A stretch of 64,000 bases of DNA from Maratus speciosus (GCA_963932465.1 OZ010794.1:443053502-443117501), one strand, 5' to 3'. Positions 11,401-26,400 are shown, counted from the stretch's first letter. Notes: a model not told the origin generated them from the letters alone. Numbers and translations: made by a program.

Positions 11401-14400
11401 GCAAAGCAAATCCACGATGTAGCCTGGTGTAAAAAAAATACATTGCATTCATTGTAAACGTTTATGCTTTGTTGCCGCCATCTATCGGTAGTTAAAAGAA
11501 AAAAAAGAAATGGTATTACTTATTTATCCCATTGACCAATTTCACCAAATTATATAAATCGTCAAACCACTTACCAAATCATACAAATTGACAAAATTTT
11601 TATTTTAAATAATGAAAGAACAAATAAATTAGTACAACATTAATAAAAATACAAATAAAACGTCGAAATAAAAATCACTTGATGACGTAAGCACGTGTAA
11701 TTTGCTTAAAGTCAAGTAAATGTGACATTTACGATCAACCATTATTAGCATTTAATCTTATAGTTTGGCACTAGATTTTTGGTCGACGGGATAACTAAGT
11801 AGTACCAAAGAAATTTTCTTTTGAAAAATTTCTTTGAATTCTGAAGACATTGGGGAAAAAAATAATACTTCTTATAAAATGTAATTGGAATATCAGGAAT
11901 ATATAATGCCATGTACTACATTATATATATAATAGCGCTAAGTGTATAAAATTTCCGGAATGAGCTCATCTGGAATCTTTATATTCGGGCTGTTTTAATT
12001 TTTTGTTCACAGCCGTGAATGATTCTTGAGAATGACTCCATTGGTATTCCTATAAAATACTTTCTTTCAAGTGGCATCACGAGTGAATGTTTACTGTTTA
12101 GATTTGATTTTTCAATCTTATAACGTGAGCTCTTTTTTACTATTAGCTAACAAATTTATTAGGAAGTGAAGTCTTAGTTTTTTTTATTTATAAGAAATTG
12201 AAGGTTATATACTTTTAGTAACTTTAAAATACATTTTTTGTTTGATTTATGTTTAATTATTATCCTAATTACAGATATAGTAAGCTTTAACTGAGTATGC
12301 TTATTTTACCCCATATCATGGGGTAAAATAGTTAATTGACAATATGTTTTAAGATAGCATTAGTAGTACTCATTTGCATATTCTATGTCCTTATTTTACC
12401 AATTCAATTAATAATTTTCTTGCAAATTAAGTTTGAATGAAAAATGGTCTGTTTTTATAACTATTTTATCTCATCTGACCCTATAGTCAGATAAGATAAA
12501 ATTTATTACTTCATAATTCATTTTATAATGCAATGCTACTATATCATTCTTTTAAAAAAGCAAACATGTCATTCTGACAGGCTATCTTCTTCTAGTTTGC
12601 AATAATAAACTTATAGAGCTAAAGAAAAATGAAAGAATGACATCTGCCCAACAGCTATTGTAAAAGAATATAAAAGAAAAGGAACTGCAGTTGGACCCTG
12701 CTATAGTGAACTTATCTGTGGACCCATCAATATGTCCATTATAAACAATTGTTGACTATATCCAAATTCTTTGAAAAAATATTTTTTAACAAATGATATA
12801 GTATTGATAAAAATAATGATTGCAATAATATGTAATTTGCTTACAAATTATTTAGTAATTAAATAGATAATAAATCAAATATTAAAAAGGAAAATATTTA
12901 CTTACTAAAACTTGATTTTATTTTTACATTCTATGCAAGAAATTAGTAATTTTTGATTGAATACAATTCGATTTTATGTAGAGTCCATCAATTTTCTTAT
13001 CAACAATTAGTAAAGAATCCAATATTTTCTGGTCAACATATTCTGAAGGGAAAAAAATGTTCAGGATATTCGTTGCCAATTTCACTTCCGAGATAAGAGG
13101 TTTCAAAATTTCAAATTTCTCTTCAACGTCGTCTTCTAAGTCTTCTTCAGCATCGTTCTTTTGTTGAACTTCAGATACAATGTCATCATCTGTAGGGGTA
13201 CCAGAAGTGTACACTTTATCATTGCAAGATTCAAAGTGCTCAGTAACGTCTCTTAGGAAAATGTTTACACTATGCTTTTCCAGGCACAGAGTTATTGGTA
13301 AGTTTCTTCATCGTATTCATCCTCCATGTTGACATTATTTCCTTCCAACAACACATCCTTCGAAAGTCCTGCGTGTCGGAAACAGTTGCTTATTATTGCT
13401 GATATCACCTGTCTCCGTGATTTTTCCAACAGAACGATTGCTTCCAAAAGAGAGATGCTGTATTCAGTGTTGTTCTCTTCGTAGTTCTCATAAACACGCA
13501 TCACTAGCTGTTTCCTATATTGGGACTTCAGTCTGCGAATAACACCCTGGTCTATGGGCTGCAGCACAGAAGTTGTATTTGGAGGCGAAAAAACAAGCTT
13601 AATGTACTTCAGATTTTCTAAGTGGGGATGAGCTGTGCAATTGTCAACAAGGAGAACAATTTTACGTTTTTGTTTCAACAAATCATTGTCCCATTGTCGA
13701 AGCTCTTCAAAGAAAAATTGGAAGTCATCCAGGATTTTTGATTGGCTTTATAGATGACAAGCAGATTTTAACATTTTTAAAACATCTCACTTTTGGGATT
13801 TACCTATGACAGTTAATATCCTCTATTCTGAGCCATTCACATTTGCGCATACAAGAACAGTTATTCTCACTTTCGAGAGCTTCCCGTTAGTGAACTTTTC
13901 TCCTTTAAATTTTAATGTCTGATCAGGAGTCATTTTGTAAAGCAATCTAACTTCGTCAGAATTAAAGATATCCTTCTTTTCATAATCCTGGATTGCATCC
14001 GTCCATACTTGAGTTTTTCACATCCGATGCACAAACACTTGCTGCTTCACCAACAATCTTTCCACAAGAAATATTGTTCCTTTTTTTAACCTATCCAGCC
14101 ATACGTTAGAACACACAAAAACGCTTTCTCCGAATCTTTTGGTAAACTCACTTTTGCTTTAATTTGAAGCATGGATCTGGTCACAGGAAGATTTCTATCC
14201 CGCTGAATGGTGAACCATTTTAACAGAGCTTCTTCCACATTTTCCTTTTCAGCCCGGCATAGTTTCTTCGAATAATCCAGATTTTTTCGTATACAGTAAG
14301 AGTTGCACTGCGATTTTTCCAAATGTTTGAAAGTGTAGATTTTGACAAGGAAAATTCCTTGCACAGTGCCGATTGATTGGCTCCATCTTCAATACGTTTA

Positions 14401-17400
14401 ATGATTTTAATCTTATCCTCAATCGAAAATGCTTTTCTTTTTACAGACTTTGCCATTTTCATGAAATTTTTAGCTGCTTTTGAAAAAACTTCTTATCTCA
14501 AATCAATCATGAGAATAATGAAGAGAGGCACTGTTAGCAAGTAAACATCAAATGCTTATTCCTAGAATTCAGGAAGGGCGAAGAAGAGAGGTTTGTTCCT
14601 GCAATGAGGGGAAGAAGAGGATTTGCTGTTTAACCCTTTAAGCGTCCTGCAAAATTTTTCATATATGTATAGTGATTCATAAAATAATAGCTATGAGAAA
14701 TATTTGTTTGAGGATTTGTTTATGATTACCTTACATGTTTATTCGTCTTACGCGCATTAAAAAAAAATAACATCAATATCAATTTTGTGTTAAATTAGCC
14801 CTTGAATTCAAAGATTATGTGATGAAAAACACGATTCAGACGCTTATAGGGTTAACAACTTGTTCACCCTAGTTTAAGGCGATGAGCATGAAAGAGTGAA
14901 ATTTGACACAATGTAAAGAAATGCCATCATTTGCAGTCACAACTAGTGCAAGTTTAAAGTTGGAGAACTGAAGAAAAAAAATATAATCTGGGGAAATAAA
15001 ATTTGAGTCCACTATAAACGAACTACCAAATTCTCAGCTGTCGACTATAAGCGTATAAAATAATATTAGTTAAACGAGAGTTTGGTCGAGACCACTAAAA
15101 AAGTTCACTACATCCAAGTGTTCACTATATCCCGGGTTCATTATAGTGAGGTTCAACTGTATTTGGTATAGAAATGTTAAGCACAGCGAGAGCTTTTTCA
15201 GTAGAAGTTCAATTTTTTTTTTTTCCTTTTGAAAACATATGCACCAGATACCAGATAAAGAAATTGGATATTGAAAAGACAGCAAAATTTTTCTTCCTTT
15301 AAAATTTGAAACATTCAATGCTAATAAATTTATCAGAACCAGAGACTTTTAAATTTATGTTTTCTCATATAATTTAAGTATTGCGTGGCAGCGCAATACT
15401 TATTTATTTCCGATGTCACTTTTCAATGTTAATTTAACATAGAAAAGCCTGTGGAGCTCATAACTTTTTTTACTTCCCACTTTTATGTCCCTGATGCCAC
15501 AATTTTTTTATTCTTTGCAAATTCTAATATTATAAATTTAAAGTGTGAAAACATTTGCCTGATGTCATAGTCAAAACGGGTGATAAAAGGCCTTTGCATA
15601 TGGGTGGATTATAACTCAGAAAGTAGCACAGGCTATGTTTTATTTACATTATTCAAATATTTTTCTTAATAATTACAAAATTCGCTATTTTCATTGAGAA
15701 TCAATGGACATTTTCCTATAAAATTTAACATTATTTCTTTAATGTTGCAAAAATGTAAAAGGCATGATAATATTTTGTCTACAGCAATTAATTTTCAATT
15801 GAAAGATTTCCACATGAAAAATGAAATTGAAATAATTTTTTTTTTAAGAATTAAAAATAACATGAATATGTCATCATAGCGGAAATAAAAATGACATTTT
15901 CAAACATTTGTTAGTAGTACAAAGCACATTAATATAAGTTAATACAGAAAACAGGTGAATATAACGTCAAATTTAAAACAAAAATTTGAAATATAATTTA
16001 CCGATACTGATTTTAAAACACGAATATCAGTTGCATACAGATTAGTGCATAATTTCATTGAAAAGTTGTTAACTTTGTGATTTACTTTTATTTTTCTCGT
16101 ATTTCTTAACCATTTGGAAAAATGGTTATTGTCCTCGTCAGGGTAGGAAATCAAAAACATATCTGAAGCTTTTTATTAGTTGAATCTGCATTTTATTCAT
16201 TTTCTAATTGGTCTATACAGTAATCTGTATTTTCCCTTTACTTTCAACAGAGATGGATACTTCTGTTGCCATTATGACAAAAAAGTAATAAAAACTACAA
16301 AAAAAAAATTAATAATGCAGAAACAAATTGAGATACAGCTTTCAAACAAATTGCATTTAAAAGTACATTTTTTTCTCTATACGATGGTGTAAAAAGTAAT
16401 ATTGTGGGATGTTTAGAAGTTTAAGAATGAAATTTCATTTAAAATTGGTCCAGGATTATTAATGTTTAATCTATTTCCATGGCGTACATAATGTATGACC
16501 AGCTCCATAGAAGTTTAAAAATTTACAGTACCGAAAAATGAATCCATGGCATATGTAATGTATGATCAACTCCGATTTTTTATGTCTTAAATTTTAGTCT
16601 TTGAAAAAATCATTTTCCAAATGGTCGTTGTAATTTGTTAAATTGCATTTTTTTTTAATTATTATTATTAATTGATGAAGTTTTCATTTCTTTATGAAAT
16701 ATTAGCCAAAAACAAATACTGTAGATACTATTTATATTGTTTTAAGATAGTGTAAAAATTAAAATTGTCTGATCTTTAGAGGTTAATAAATTTGCAAATG
16801 CGAAATTTATTTTACAGGTTGCATCAATATGACGTCAGTATTACAAACTAACATGTTTTTCTGTTTAATATATATATATATATATATATTGTTAATAAAG
16901 TTTCTTTTTGTGGCAACAAGAAAGAAAAAAATAATCATTTTTAAATAAAAAAATGTAGGGACATTTAACGTTAAGTCTATGGCATTTTTTTATCAAAAAT
17001 TATTCCTCAATGACATGATTTTTCTCTTTATGTTACGAAAACCATGACATTGAAAAATTGTTTAATTAGATAATCATCGGTCAAACAGTTTTGATGACTG
17101 AAGTCTCTACTAAATAATCGTTTGGTAAATTTACATCACAAATTTTCATGCGATACTGCATAAATCAAGTCCTGATGATGTTAAATTTGACATTAATTCG
17201 TTTCATCGCACTACTTATTAAAAAACTTTGCATATTAAACATAAACATAATTTGAATAACAAATTTTAAAAAACCCGATTTATTTCAAACATTGTTTAGG
17301 CCAGAGAAGAGGCTGATATTAAGATATTTCATTCAGTTGCTTCTACATTTAATGTTAAATTCTTGTAAGAAATATGGTTAAACTGATTGAACTTTAAAAA

Positions 17401-20400
17401 ATAAAAGTAAAATTCAAACAATATGATACTTAAACCTATATAGGAAATAACAAGCCCACTTTGCTTATTCTCAATGCCTTCAATAGTATTCAATAGCCCT
17501 TTAATTCTCCCAGTATAATATGCAGTACTTTATTTGTTAAACTTTATTTATCAAAGTAATTTTATTCAAATATAATATATTGTTAAAATAAAACTTACTT
17601 TTATCCTACATTAATCCTTTTATCTTTAAGTTAATTATGAAGTGTTATCTGTTCCTTTGAGTTGTATTAGTTTAAATGCCGTATTTACTTTTTACAACTT
17701 CCGATATTATCATTTGCCAGACGTCTATGTCCTGTTCACGAGATCATACTATGCGGTTTGCTTTCTCTTCGCCAGGTGGAGGTAGCGAACTTTATGAATG
17801 AATTAGTCAACGTAATCCATCTTTGGCGAATCATCATTCTGTAGAACATTTCGGAAGGTAGGTGTGTCTTCACATGCCACTTCAGCTGGCATATTTTATG
17901 GGATTTCATTCAGTAAGAACTTCGACTTGTCCTTTAACTAGGGATGTTTCTCGCTACGAGATCGCTTTGTGCGTATCTCAGGATGCCGTGTTTTGCATCT
18001 AGTAATTATGATAATGGCCTATTCAGTTTATTTATATGAGTTTATTAAATAGTGGATTGTTTAATTAAGTTTGTGTTTACGGTATTTTATCAGTTTGAGT
18101 CATCAGCATTAGTTTTTACATTATCTTCATACCTTCAATTCATGGCTTCTATATATTGTTCCTGTAAGTGGTTATTGTTTACAATAGTATTTTATCGATC
18201 ACACTAAGTTATGCGCATATTATTTTTCTGAACTGTTTTAGTGACTTTGAATTATGAATCTTTTGAACAATAAAAGAATTGGTTCACGGAAATACCTTTG
18301 ACTTTTTACTGAACTCCTCCATATTTTAACATTACATATTTTTCAGTCAAGATGCTTATAGTTATTTTCTCAGCATGCCCTACATGACCTTCATTTATAA
18401 TTTACATAAAAGATATTTCAGCTCATTGATATCTCTTCTCATATTCTCATTCATATCTCTTCTGCTAGTAAATTATATTTTTAAATAAGTGTTATAAGTA
18501 TTAGATGTAGGAAATAGTACTTAGGTCTATTTGCTAACAAAACCGTCCTAAAAATTTAAATTCCATTCAAATGAAATCAAAATAAATCTTTATCTCTGAC
18601 TTTTCTATTTTTAAGTTGCAAATATTTGTATTGCAGATTTTGTATGTTTATACAAAATGATAAGCTACATGCAAAATGCAAATCTTAAAAATAAAAAAAA
18701 GTCTGAGAATTATTTCGATTTTATTTGAACGGGAATCTAAGTTTTTAGGGCAGTTTAAGTATCATATTGTTTAAATTTTATTTTTATTTTTTAAAGTTCA
18801 ATTAGTTTAACCATATTTCTTACAAGAATTTAATGTTAAATGTCAAAGCAACTGAATGAAATATCTTAATATCAGTCCCTTCTTGAGCCTAAACAATATT
18901 GGAAATAAATTAGGGTTTTTTTAATTTGTTATTCAAATTATATGTTTTTGTTTAATTATTTTTTCAGAGAGCACAGGGTTACAAAATTTTTTCTGGCGAA
19001 AACTTGTTAGATCTTGTTGCTCAGCTGCATTTCAAAGCAATTGGTTACTAAAGATGAGACTGGCTCGGGCTCATTCTTTCAGAAACTGTAAATTTCATTT
19101 ATTCATGCATAGAAAAAATATCTTTTTTTCCCCTTAATAATTATAATTCCATTTCAAGTTATTTTAATGCTATTTGAGATCAGAATGAAAGGGAAACAAA
19201 CATATCAAAAAATTCTATTTTAAAAGAAAATTTTTGATATTTGTAGATTTATGTCTGGCATTGACAGCTATAATCAAATCTCTTGTATAACTGCTCTGGC
19301 TATGACGTGTTGATATGGTACCAATAGGAAGAGGCACAAATAATTTGTTTGATTTTCGTTTATGGTAGTAGGATATTTTTTATTGGAATGTTTATTTTTA
19401 TTTATTTATTTATATATATATATATATTTTAGAGATCCAACACAAAAGGGCTATTTCCTTTTGTTTTTAGTCAATCAGCATTAGTTTAAGGTTTGCAAAT
19501 TGCATTGTCTTCTGTTGTTGTACGAGTCATAATCCTTCTTCATATCAAAATAATGTCAATGACTCTTAATAAGAATCACTGACAATATTTTGAAATTTTT
19601 GAGAAAGGAACAAAGTTTTTGTCTAAATAAAGGAGGTGGGCTAGAGTCAGCTGTTGATGAACAGGAGTAGTGAAATTCAGGCCTGGTAGATATAGATATT
19701 TTCATAGAAAAGAAAAACACATTAACAGATTGAGTCTGGCTACTTTCTTTGCTATTTCTTTTGATAGCTTAACTTGTTTACTGTTACATCACTCAGAAAC
19801 GCAATCACCAAAAGCATAAAAATGTCATATTTTTTTTTACTATTATTTTTAAAAAAGAAAAAGTCTTTAAAAAATCTAGAATTTCTCAGCTCTAAACTGA
19901 AATTTCTCAAGTTCACATATATTGGGATGTTGCCCCATACCCCTTCCCATGGTGATGCCTGTGCTTTCATGCATTACATAAATAAAATAAAGCACTGATT
20001 GCCTAAAGTGTGTGTAGAAAATGTGTATGAGAGAGGAACTTTCAAGGAAAGACAGTATTTCAAATAAAAGTATAGAATGTTTTCGACTATATAAAAGTCT
20101 CTCATGCATAACAATAGTGTGCAACATTTTCTTGGTTTCTTTAAATTTAATTTTAATGTTTGTATTATTTAAAATTAAGCAATATCTAATCTATAATACC
20201 TCTTTTTTGAAGGCTTTGTATACTATTTCATGTATGCTACCTTTTAATCATTTTTCATGAATATAACTTTTATTTTAGGCTATTGGAACTTATCAGACTG
20301 TTACAGTTGTTCCATCTGATACAAATCCTGGTGAACTGAGTTATGTGGTATTTGTTTCTGACCCAGGTGACTGTTTGCCAAAAGATGCAGAAGATATGAA

Positions 20401-23400
20401 TGTAGCTTTGTATGACATTAACTGCAATGAAGCTTTTGATGAGAGTTTTTTGAGAAAACAAATTCAATCAGATCGAGTCAAGATGCGAACTATTAGACTC
20501 TCTAATAGAAGAAACCCATTAAATAATTATAAAACCTGTAGAGAACAGCATGTATGCAATTATTGTAGTTATTCCAGCGCAAAAAGATATTTATTGTCAA
20601 GACATATGAAATCTCATTCTGATGAGCGTCCACATAAATGTGGTGTATGCGAGCGAGGATTTAAAACTTTAGCTTCTTTGCAAAATCATGTAAATACTCA
20701 TACTGGAACCCGCCCACATCCTTGTAAAGAATGTGACTCTTGTTTTACAACTTCTGGGGAACTTGTTCGTCATGTTAGATATAAGCATACTCATGAGAAG
20801 CCTCATAAGTGTACAGAATGTGACTATGCAAGTGTGGAACTTAGTAAATTAAAACGTCATATGCGCTGTCATACTGGTGAAAGGCCATATCAGTGCCCTC
20901 ACTGCACATATGCTAGTCCAGATACATATAAGTTAAAACGACATTTAAGAATTCATACAGGTGAAAAGCCATATGAGTGTGATATTTGTCAAACAAGATT
21001 TACTCAGTCAAATAGTCTGAAAGCTCATAAACTTATTCATTCTGGAAATAAACCGGTTTTCCACTGTGAGTATTGTCCTGCAACCTGTGGAAGAAAAACA
21101 GATCTCAGAATTCATATGGAAAAATTACATTCGAGTGACAAACCTCATCGATGTAACAGATGTGGGAAAGTATTTCTTGATCGATATAGCTATAAAGTGA
21201 GTTGATTAGCAGGAATTTTCTAATACTATTTCTCTTCCTTAGCTTTATTTTTTCATATTCAGATCAATGTAACAGTTAATGGCTGATTTGATGTTTGAAG
21301 ATTCTGGTTATAAATTAACAAGTGAATAACTTTTCTTAAAAAAGTTATTGATTACCTTTGAGTACCTAACTATCTTTTCTGATAACAAATTCTTTATCAT
21401 AGTTTTACTTTTTTGAATTTAATAATATTTTGAATATTTTTCAATAACTCTTAAAAGGAAACTATCACATAATAGAAATGTAGAAAGTCGTTTTGGTATT
21501 TTTAATGTTTACATGAATTGAATTTTTAGTATATAGCTTATTGGTTACTGGATAGAATAGTTTACGGATTAATTTTGAATAGCTCGAATTTAAATTAGTC
21601 GAAAAGAAATATGAATATTATGACAAAAGAATGGGACTTAACAGAATTAAATTCACGATTCGATTTTTAAACAAAACTGTGATTTTAGTTAGAATTTAGA
21701 ATTAAATTTAAATTTTCGTTACTTACCCCATTTTCCCAGAAATTCAGGCAGACACTGACAAAAAAGGAGCAGCCGGATATATAACACAACACAAATTTAT
21801 TATAATACAAAGAACTGATATAGACGCAAGTATATTGAAGATTCTAGTTGAATGCACTTATAAATGTTCGAATCCCGTTGAGCTGGTCAAATTAGGAACA
21901 CCTTCGATTGAATTCTTGACTTGTCATTTAAAAACGACGAATTACATAGTAAATGAATATAGATGAATAACTTTCGTACTCCGCATCGAATAATAAATAT
22001 TAGACTCAAAGAATAATACACGCCTTAGCATACTTCCTTTTCACTGTTCGAATTCCGAATGTTTGTTTTTTGAGAAGGTACCTGTATAGGCTGACGTCAC
22101 GATTTTACGTCAGGTGCTCGGTTGCCAAGGTAACGAGTTTTTTCCCTCGACAATCGTACTGATCGTCCATAACCTCCGGGGGGGTGGAGTGGACTTCAGG
22201 TAAAGCAGCAATCTGCTGAATCGGACGCTTGAATGTGCCTTCACCTGTACGGATAGTCACAACTCTGACAACACCATCAGCACCAGGATGGATGTTTTCG
22301 ACCACGGCTAATTTCCAATGAGTTGGATGAATTGAAGATTCTTTTACCAAGACTAGTTGACCAATCTTGATAAGATGATTGCCCTTTTTCCATTTATGCC
22401 TTAAGGACAATGTTTGGAGATAATCTTTAGTCCAGCGGTGCCAGAAATTATCTCGAATCTTGATACACTGTTTCCACCTGGAAGAGAGACTAATACATGG
22501 ATTATTATGAGATGACATGTCAGGTAAAGCAAGTAATGGATCACCAATAAGGAAATGTCCTGGAGTTAAAACGGATAAGTCATTAGGGTCGGTTGATAAA
22601 GGAATAAGTGGACGAGAATTTATACATGCTTCAATAAGGCATAGGGTTGTGGATAGTTCCTCAAAAGTCATTAGAGTACCTTGGCATGATTTGGTTAAAT
22701 GCCGTTTGGCTAGCTTTATGGAAGACTCCCATAGTCCTCCAAAGTTTGGACCATAAGGAGGTATGAAATGCCAAATAATTTGGCGTTGTGCGCAAAAGTC
22801 TTGGACTTTTGATTCGTTGAGAATTAGGAACAGTTTTTTAAGATATGAGGCTGCACCAACGAATGTTTTACCGTTATCAGAATAAATGTCTGTTGGATGT
22901 CCTTGGCGTGATATGAAACGCTGTAAAGTGCATATAAATGTTAAAAAGCAGAAAAACCAACGTTTAAAATGCACAAATAATATATGAAAATTGTGCATTT
23001 TAAACGTTGGTTTTTCTGCTTTTTAATATTGTTGCACAAAGGCTTTATTTGCTATTTTTATGCATATAAATGCTTCGGTGGTAAGTTCTGAAACTAATTC
23101 AATGTGTACTGCTTTGGTGCACATGCATATAAAAAGACAGATATAGGATTTAAAAGTAGTAGACTTTCGTTTATGTTGGCATTTTGTGTTGATTGGTCCT
23201 GCAAAATCAATCCCTGAGCGCTGGAACGCTCTGCAAGGATTAATTCGTGACGAGGGCAAGTCACCCATGATTTGAGTAAGTGGTTGGGCAGATATTCGAA
23301 TGCAACGGATACACTTTCTTAATTCTTTCTTAACTGTTGATCTGCTATCCGGAATCCAAAATTTTTGACGAATTAAGGAAAGAACTTGATCAGGACCCGC

Positions 23401-26400
23401 ATGCAGACTATAGAGATGGAAGTACCTGATAATAGCTTCTGTTAAGGGATGGATTTTAGGGATAAGCATTGGATGTTTGGAATCGAATGACATGGTGTTG
23501 TGTTTGCTGAGGCGTCCACCAACTCTCAAAATATTATCTGCGTCGAGAAAGATGTTTAAAGAAAGCAATTTACTGGATGTTGGTAGTGGTTTGTGTTGTT
23601 TAAGTAGATTAATTTCATCAGAAAAGGCTGACTGTTGTAACCACTTGACGACAGTTTTACAAGTGATGTTAAGTTCAACTGCATTTAATGGCCCTTTCCT
23701 TTTTAAATGGAATTTTGTGTTGTAGGCGAATCTTTGAATCCAAGCAACTACTCGGATTACTTTTGTATATGAAGAAAATCTGGTAAGAATGTCTATATTG
23801 TTGTCTAGTTGATTTATTAAACAAGAACTTTCGGTGGATAAAGACTCAACTGCAAAGTTTGAAGTTGGAGATGGATCATCAACGAAAGGATTAGAAGACT
23901 TGTAGAGCCAAGTAGGCCCAGACCACCAACATTCGCAATCTTTTAACTGATAAGGATATAGACCCCATGTTGCACAATCGGCTGGATTATGTTTACCAGG
24001 AATATGATGCCAATGTTCAATTGAGGTCAAATCTCTGATTTTATTGGCACGGTGAAGCACGAATTGGTTGCCTTTGGTTGGAGGTTTCAAAATCCAGCTT
24101 AATGTAATGGTCGAATCAGTCCACAAGAATGTTTCGTGGATAGCGTTAGGTAATGCATCTTGCAGAACTTGAATAAGGTTTGCTAGCAAAAGAGCTGAAG
24201 ATAGCTCTAATCTTGGCAATGTTATTGCACTGGTGGGCGCTATTCTTGTTTTAGCAGCGACTAGCATTACCGTGACAGGATTAAAAGTTTTGATATATAC
24301 AACCGCAGCGTATGCACGTATAGAGGCATCACAGAACCCATGGAGTTCGAAAGGTGATGATGTGCGGAAATTCATAAATCGTGGAATGTGCATAGAATTA
24401 AAAGCATTTATTTCAGAATGGAATCTATTCCACGTCTCTAGAATAACTGAGGGGAGAGGATCATCCCACTTCAAGTCTGCCTTCCACACTTCTTGCAATA
24501 ACATTTTCAACATAACAATGGAAGGTGACAAAAGACCCAAAGGATCAAAAATACGCGAGATTATTGATAATAATTGCCATTTAGTGTGTACATTAGGCAT
24601 TTCTACAACTTGTACACGTAGTGAATCTGTTTCCCGGTTCCACTCTAACCTTAGAAAACTTTGAGATGAATTCGGATTGAAAGAATGGGTTAAGTTATTT
24701 GTCTTTAAAGAATGTGGCAAACTATTATCTTTTGCTATACTGGCAGCGACAGGAAAATTAGTTTTTTCCTCATCACAAACTTCTTTATTTTGCCGAATTG
24801 AATTGTGATACAGTTCTTTAGCTGCATCCGATTTAATAAACTCCTTAGCTTGAGGAACAGACTCTGAGTTGAAAAAATCAGTCATGTCTACTGAATGGCA
24901 GACCACGGTCGTGGCCGGTTTAGACGAATAGGGTACTGGACCACTTAGAATATATCCCAGTTGAGTTGGGATTGCAATGGGTTCACCAGATTGTCCAAAA
25001 ATGGATGACCCTAATAACAGATGTGCAAAAACATCTGCTCCTAGCAGAATGTCGATTGACTTGGAGATATAAAACTCAGGATCCGCCAGCTGTAAGTTTG
25101 CCATGTGCGGCCATGAATGCCTTTCAAGCCTGAAGTTAGAGAGTGGGGTAGTAACCTGATTGACTACAAGGGCTTTTAAAGAATTGTAATTATTTTCAAA
25201 ATATGGCGAGTAATTAAATTCAGTGAAATTTAGGCAGTTTTCAGCCGAAATGCCATTTATACCTACAAGCCTATGGTTCGTTCTGCCTACAGGCAGATTC
25301 AATCTTTCTACACAATGTTTTGAGATTAAAGAATTTTGAGAAGCGTTGTCAATAAGTGCTCTGCACTGAATAACATTACCTGTGCTAGATTTTACATTAA
25401 TAAGAGCGGTAGATAATAGGACATTATAATTCTGCAAAGATGAATGACACTGCACACTATTAGAAACAGAAATTTCTGGTGCATTATCATTAACAAACTC
25501 TCTATTAGTTTGACTAGTCGTATACACATGTAATAGTGTATGATGCATTTGGGAACAATTTTTGCATTTAACATTAATTCTACACTGACCTACTTGATGG
25601 TTTTGTCTAAGACAATTTTCACATAATTTGTTTAATTGAACGATTTTCCACCTCTCCTTCACTGGTTTTGAATTAAATAAAGGACATTTGAATAACGCAT
25701 GGCTTTCATTACATAATAGGCAGTTATTACCATTCCTAACAAACGCGCTGTTCATTACGTTGGTTTTGACTCGACTAGCATCTAGAGGCTTTTTTGCGAA
25801 ATTGAATTTAGACTCTACTTTAGTGCATTTTGACTCCTCTACACTTCTAGCTTCCCGCTCAATAAATTTTCGAAATAAATCCATATCCGGTATTTTATCA
25901 TTGTCTAACAACAATTCCCATCTTTGTTTGAGAGGCTGATCTAATTTATTCAACATAAAATTTATTAACATTAAATCACTCAAAGCATTAGATTCTAATC
26001 CCAAAATTTTCAAATTCCGAATTGCTTCATTACTTGTATCTAGCAATTCTAACAAGGATTTTGAATTACTAGCTTTAATAATCTTTATCGAAAATATTTT
26101 ATTTATTTGACTTAAAGCCAACTGTCTTTTATTTTCATATCTTTGATTTAACAAATCCCAACACTGAACTAAATTTTCTGCTTTTAAAGAAAATCCTCGA
26201 ATTAATTTTGCGGCATTTCCGCGAACAGAAGAATGTAAATATTGTAATTTCTCAATATCAGATAAATTTTCATTCCCCAAAATCGTAGACTGAAATAATT
26301 CTTTAAACGAAATCCATTGTTCCGAATCGCCGTAAAAATGGGGAAGATCGAATTTGGGTAATTTAACTTGCGAATAATTCTGTTTACTTTGAGTTTATAC

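Larger units (their letters stand above)
17265..18922. repeat. Inverted repeat pair (arms about 170 bp) with 1.3 kb between
   Basis: 17265-17432 reappears inverted at 18752-18922; for example, AAACTGATTGAACTTTAAAA is matched inverted by TTTTAAAGTTCAATTAGTTT. The enclosed part contains a GC-richer stretch (17680-17960) and a palindromic element at 18543-18752. A nested insertion between the halves of an older element, or a foldback element with cargo, would explain this. Confidence 0.6.

Noticed and set aside
19752..20260. Overlapping frames of 72-83 codons before the main finger exon
   Set aside because: Both strands open by AT-rich chance; no motif, and the region is intron between supported exons.
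20345..21205. Single-exon zinc-finger gene of 286 residues
   Set aside because: The frame runs through a GTGAGT donor in the middle of finger 8; finger order and the next exons show it is one exon of CTCF.
24233..24664. Plus-strand 143-codon frame
   Set aside because: Antisense shadow of the BEL pol frame with no family resemblance.
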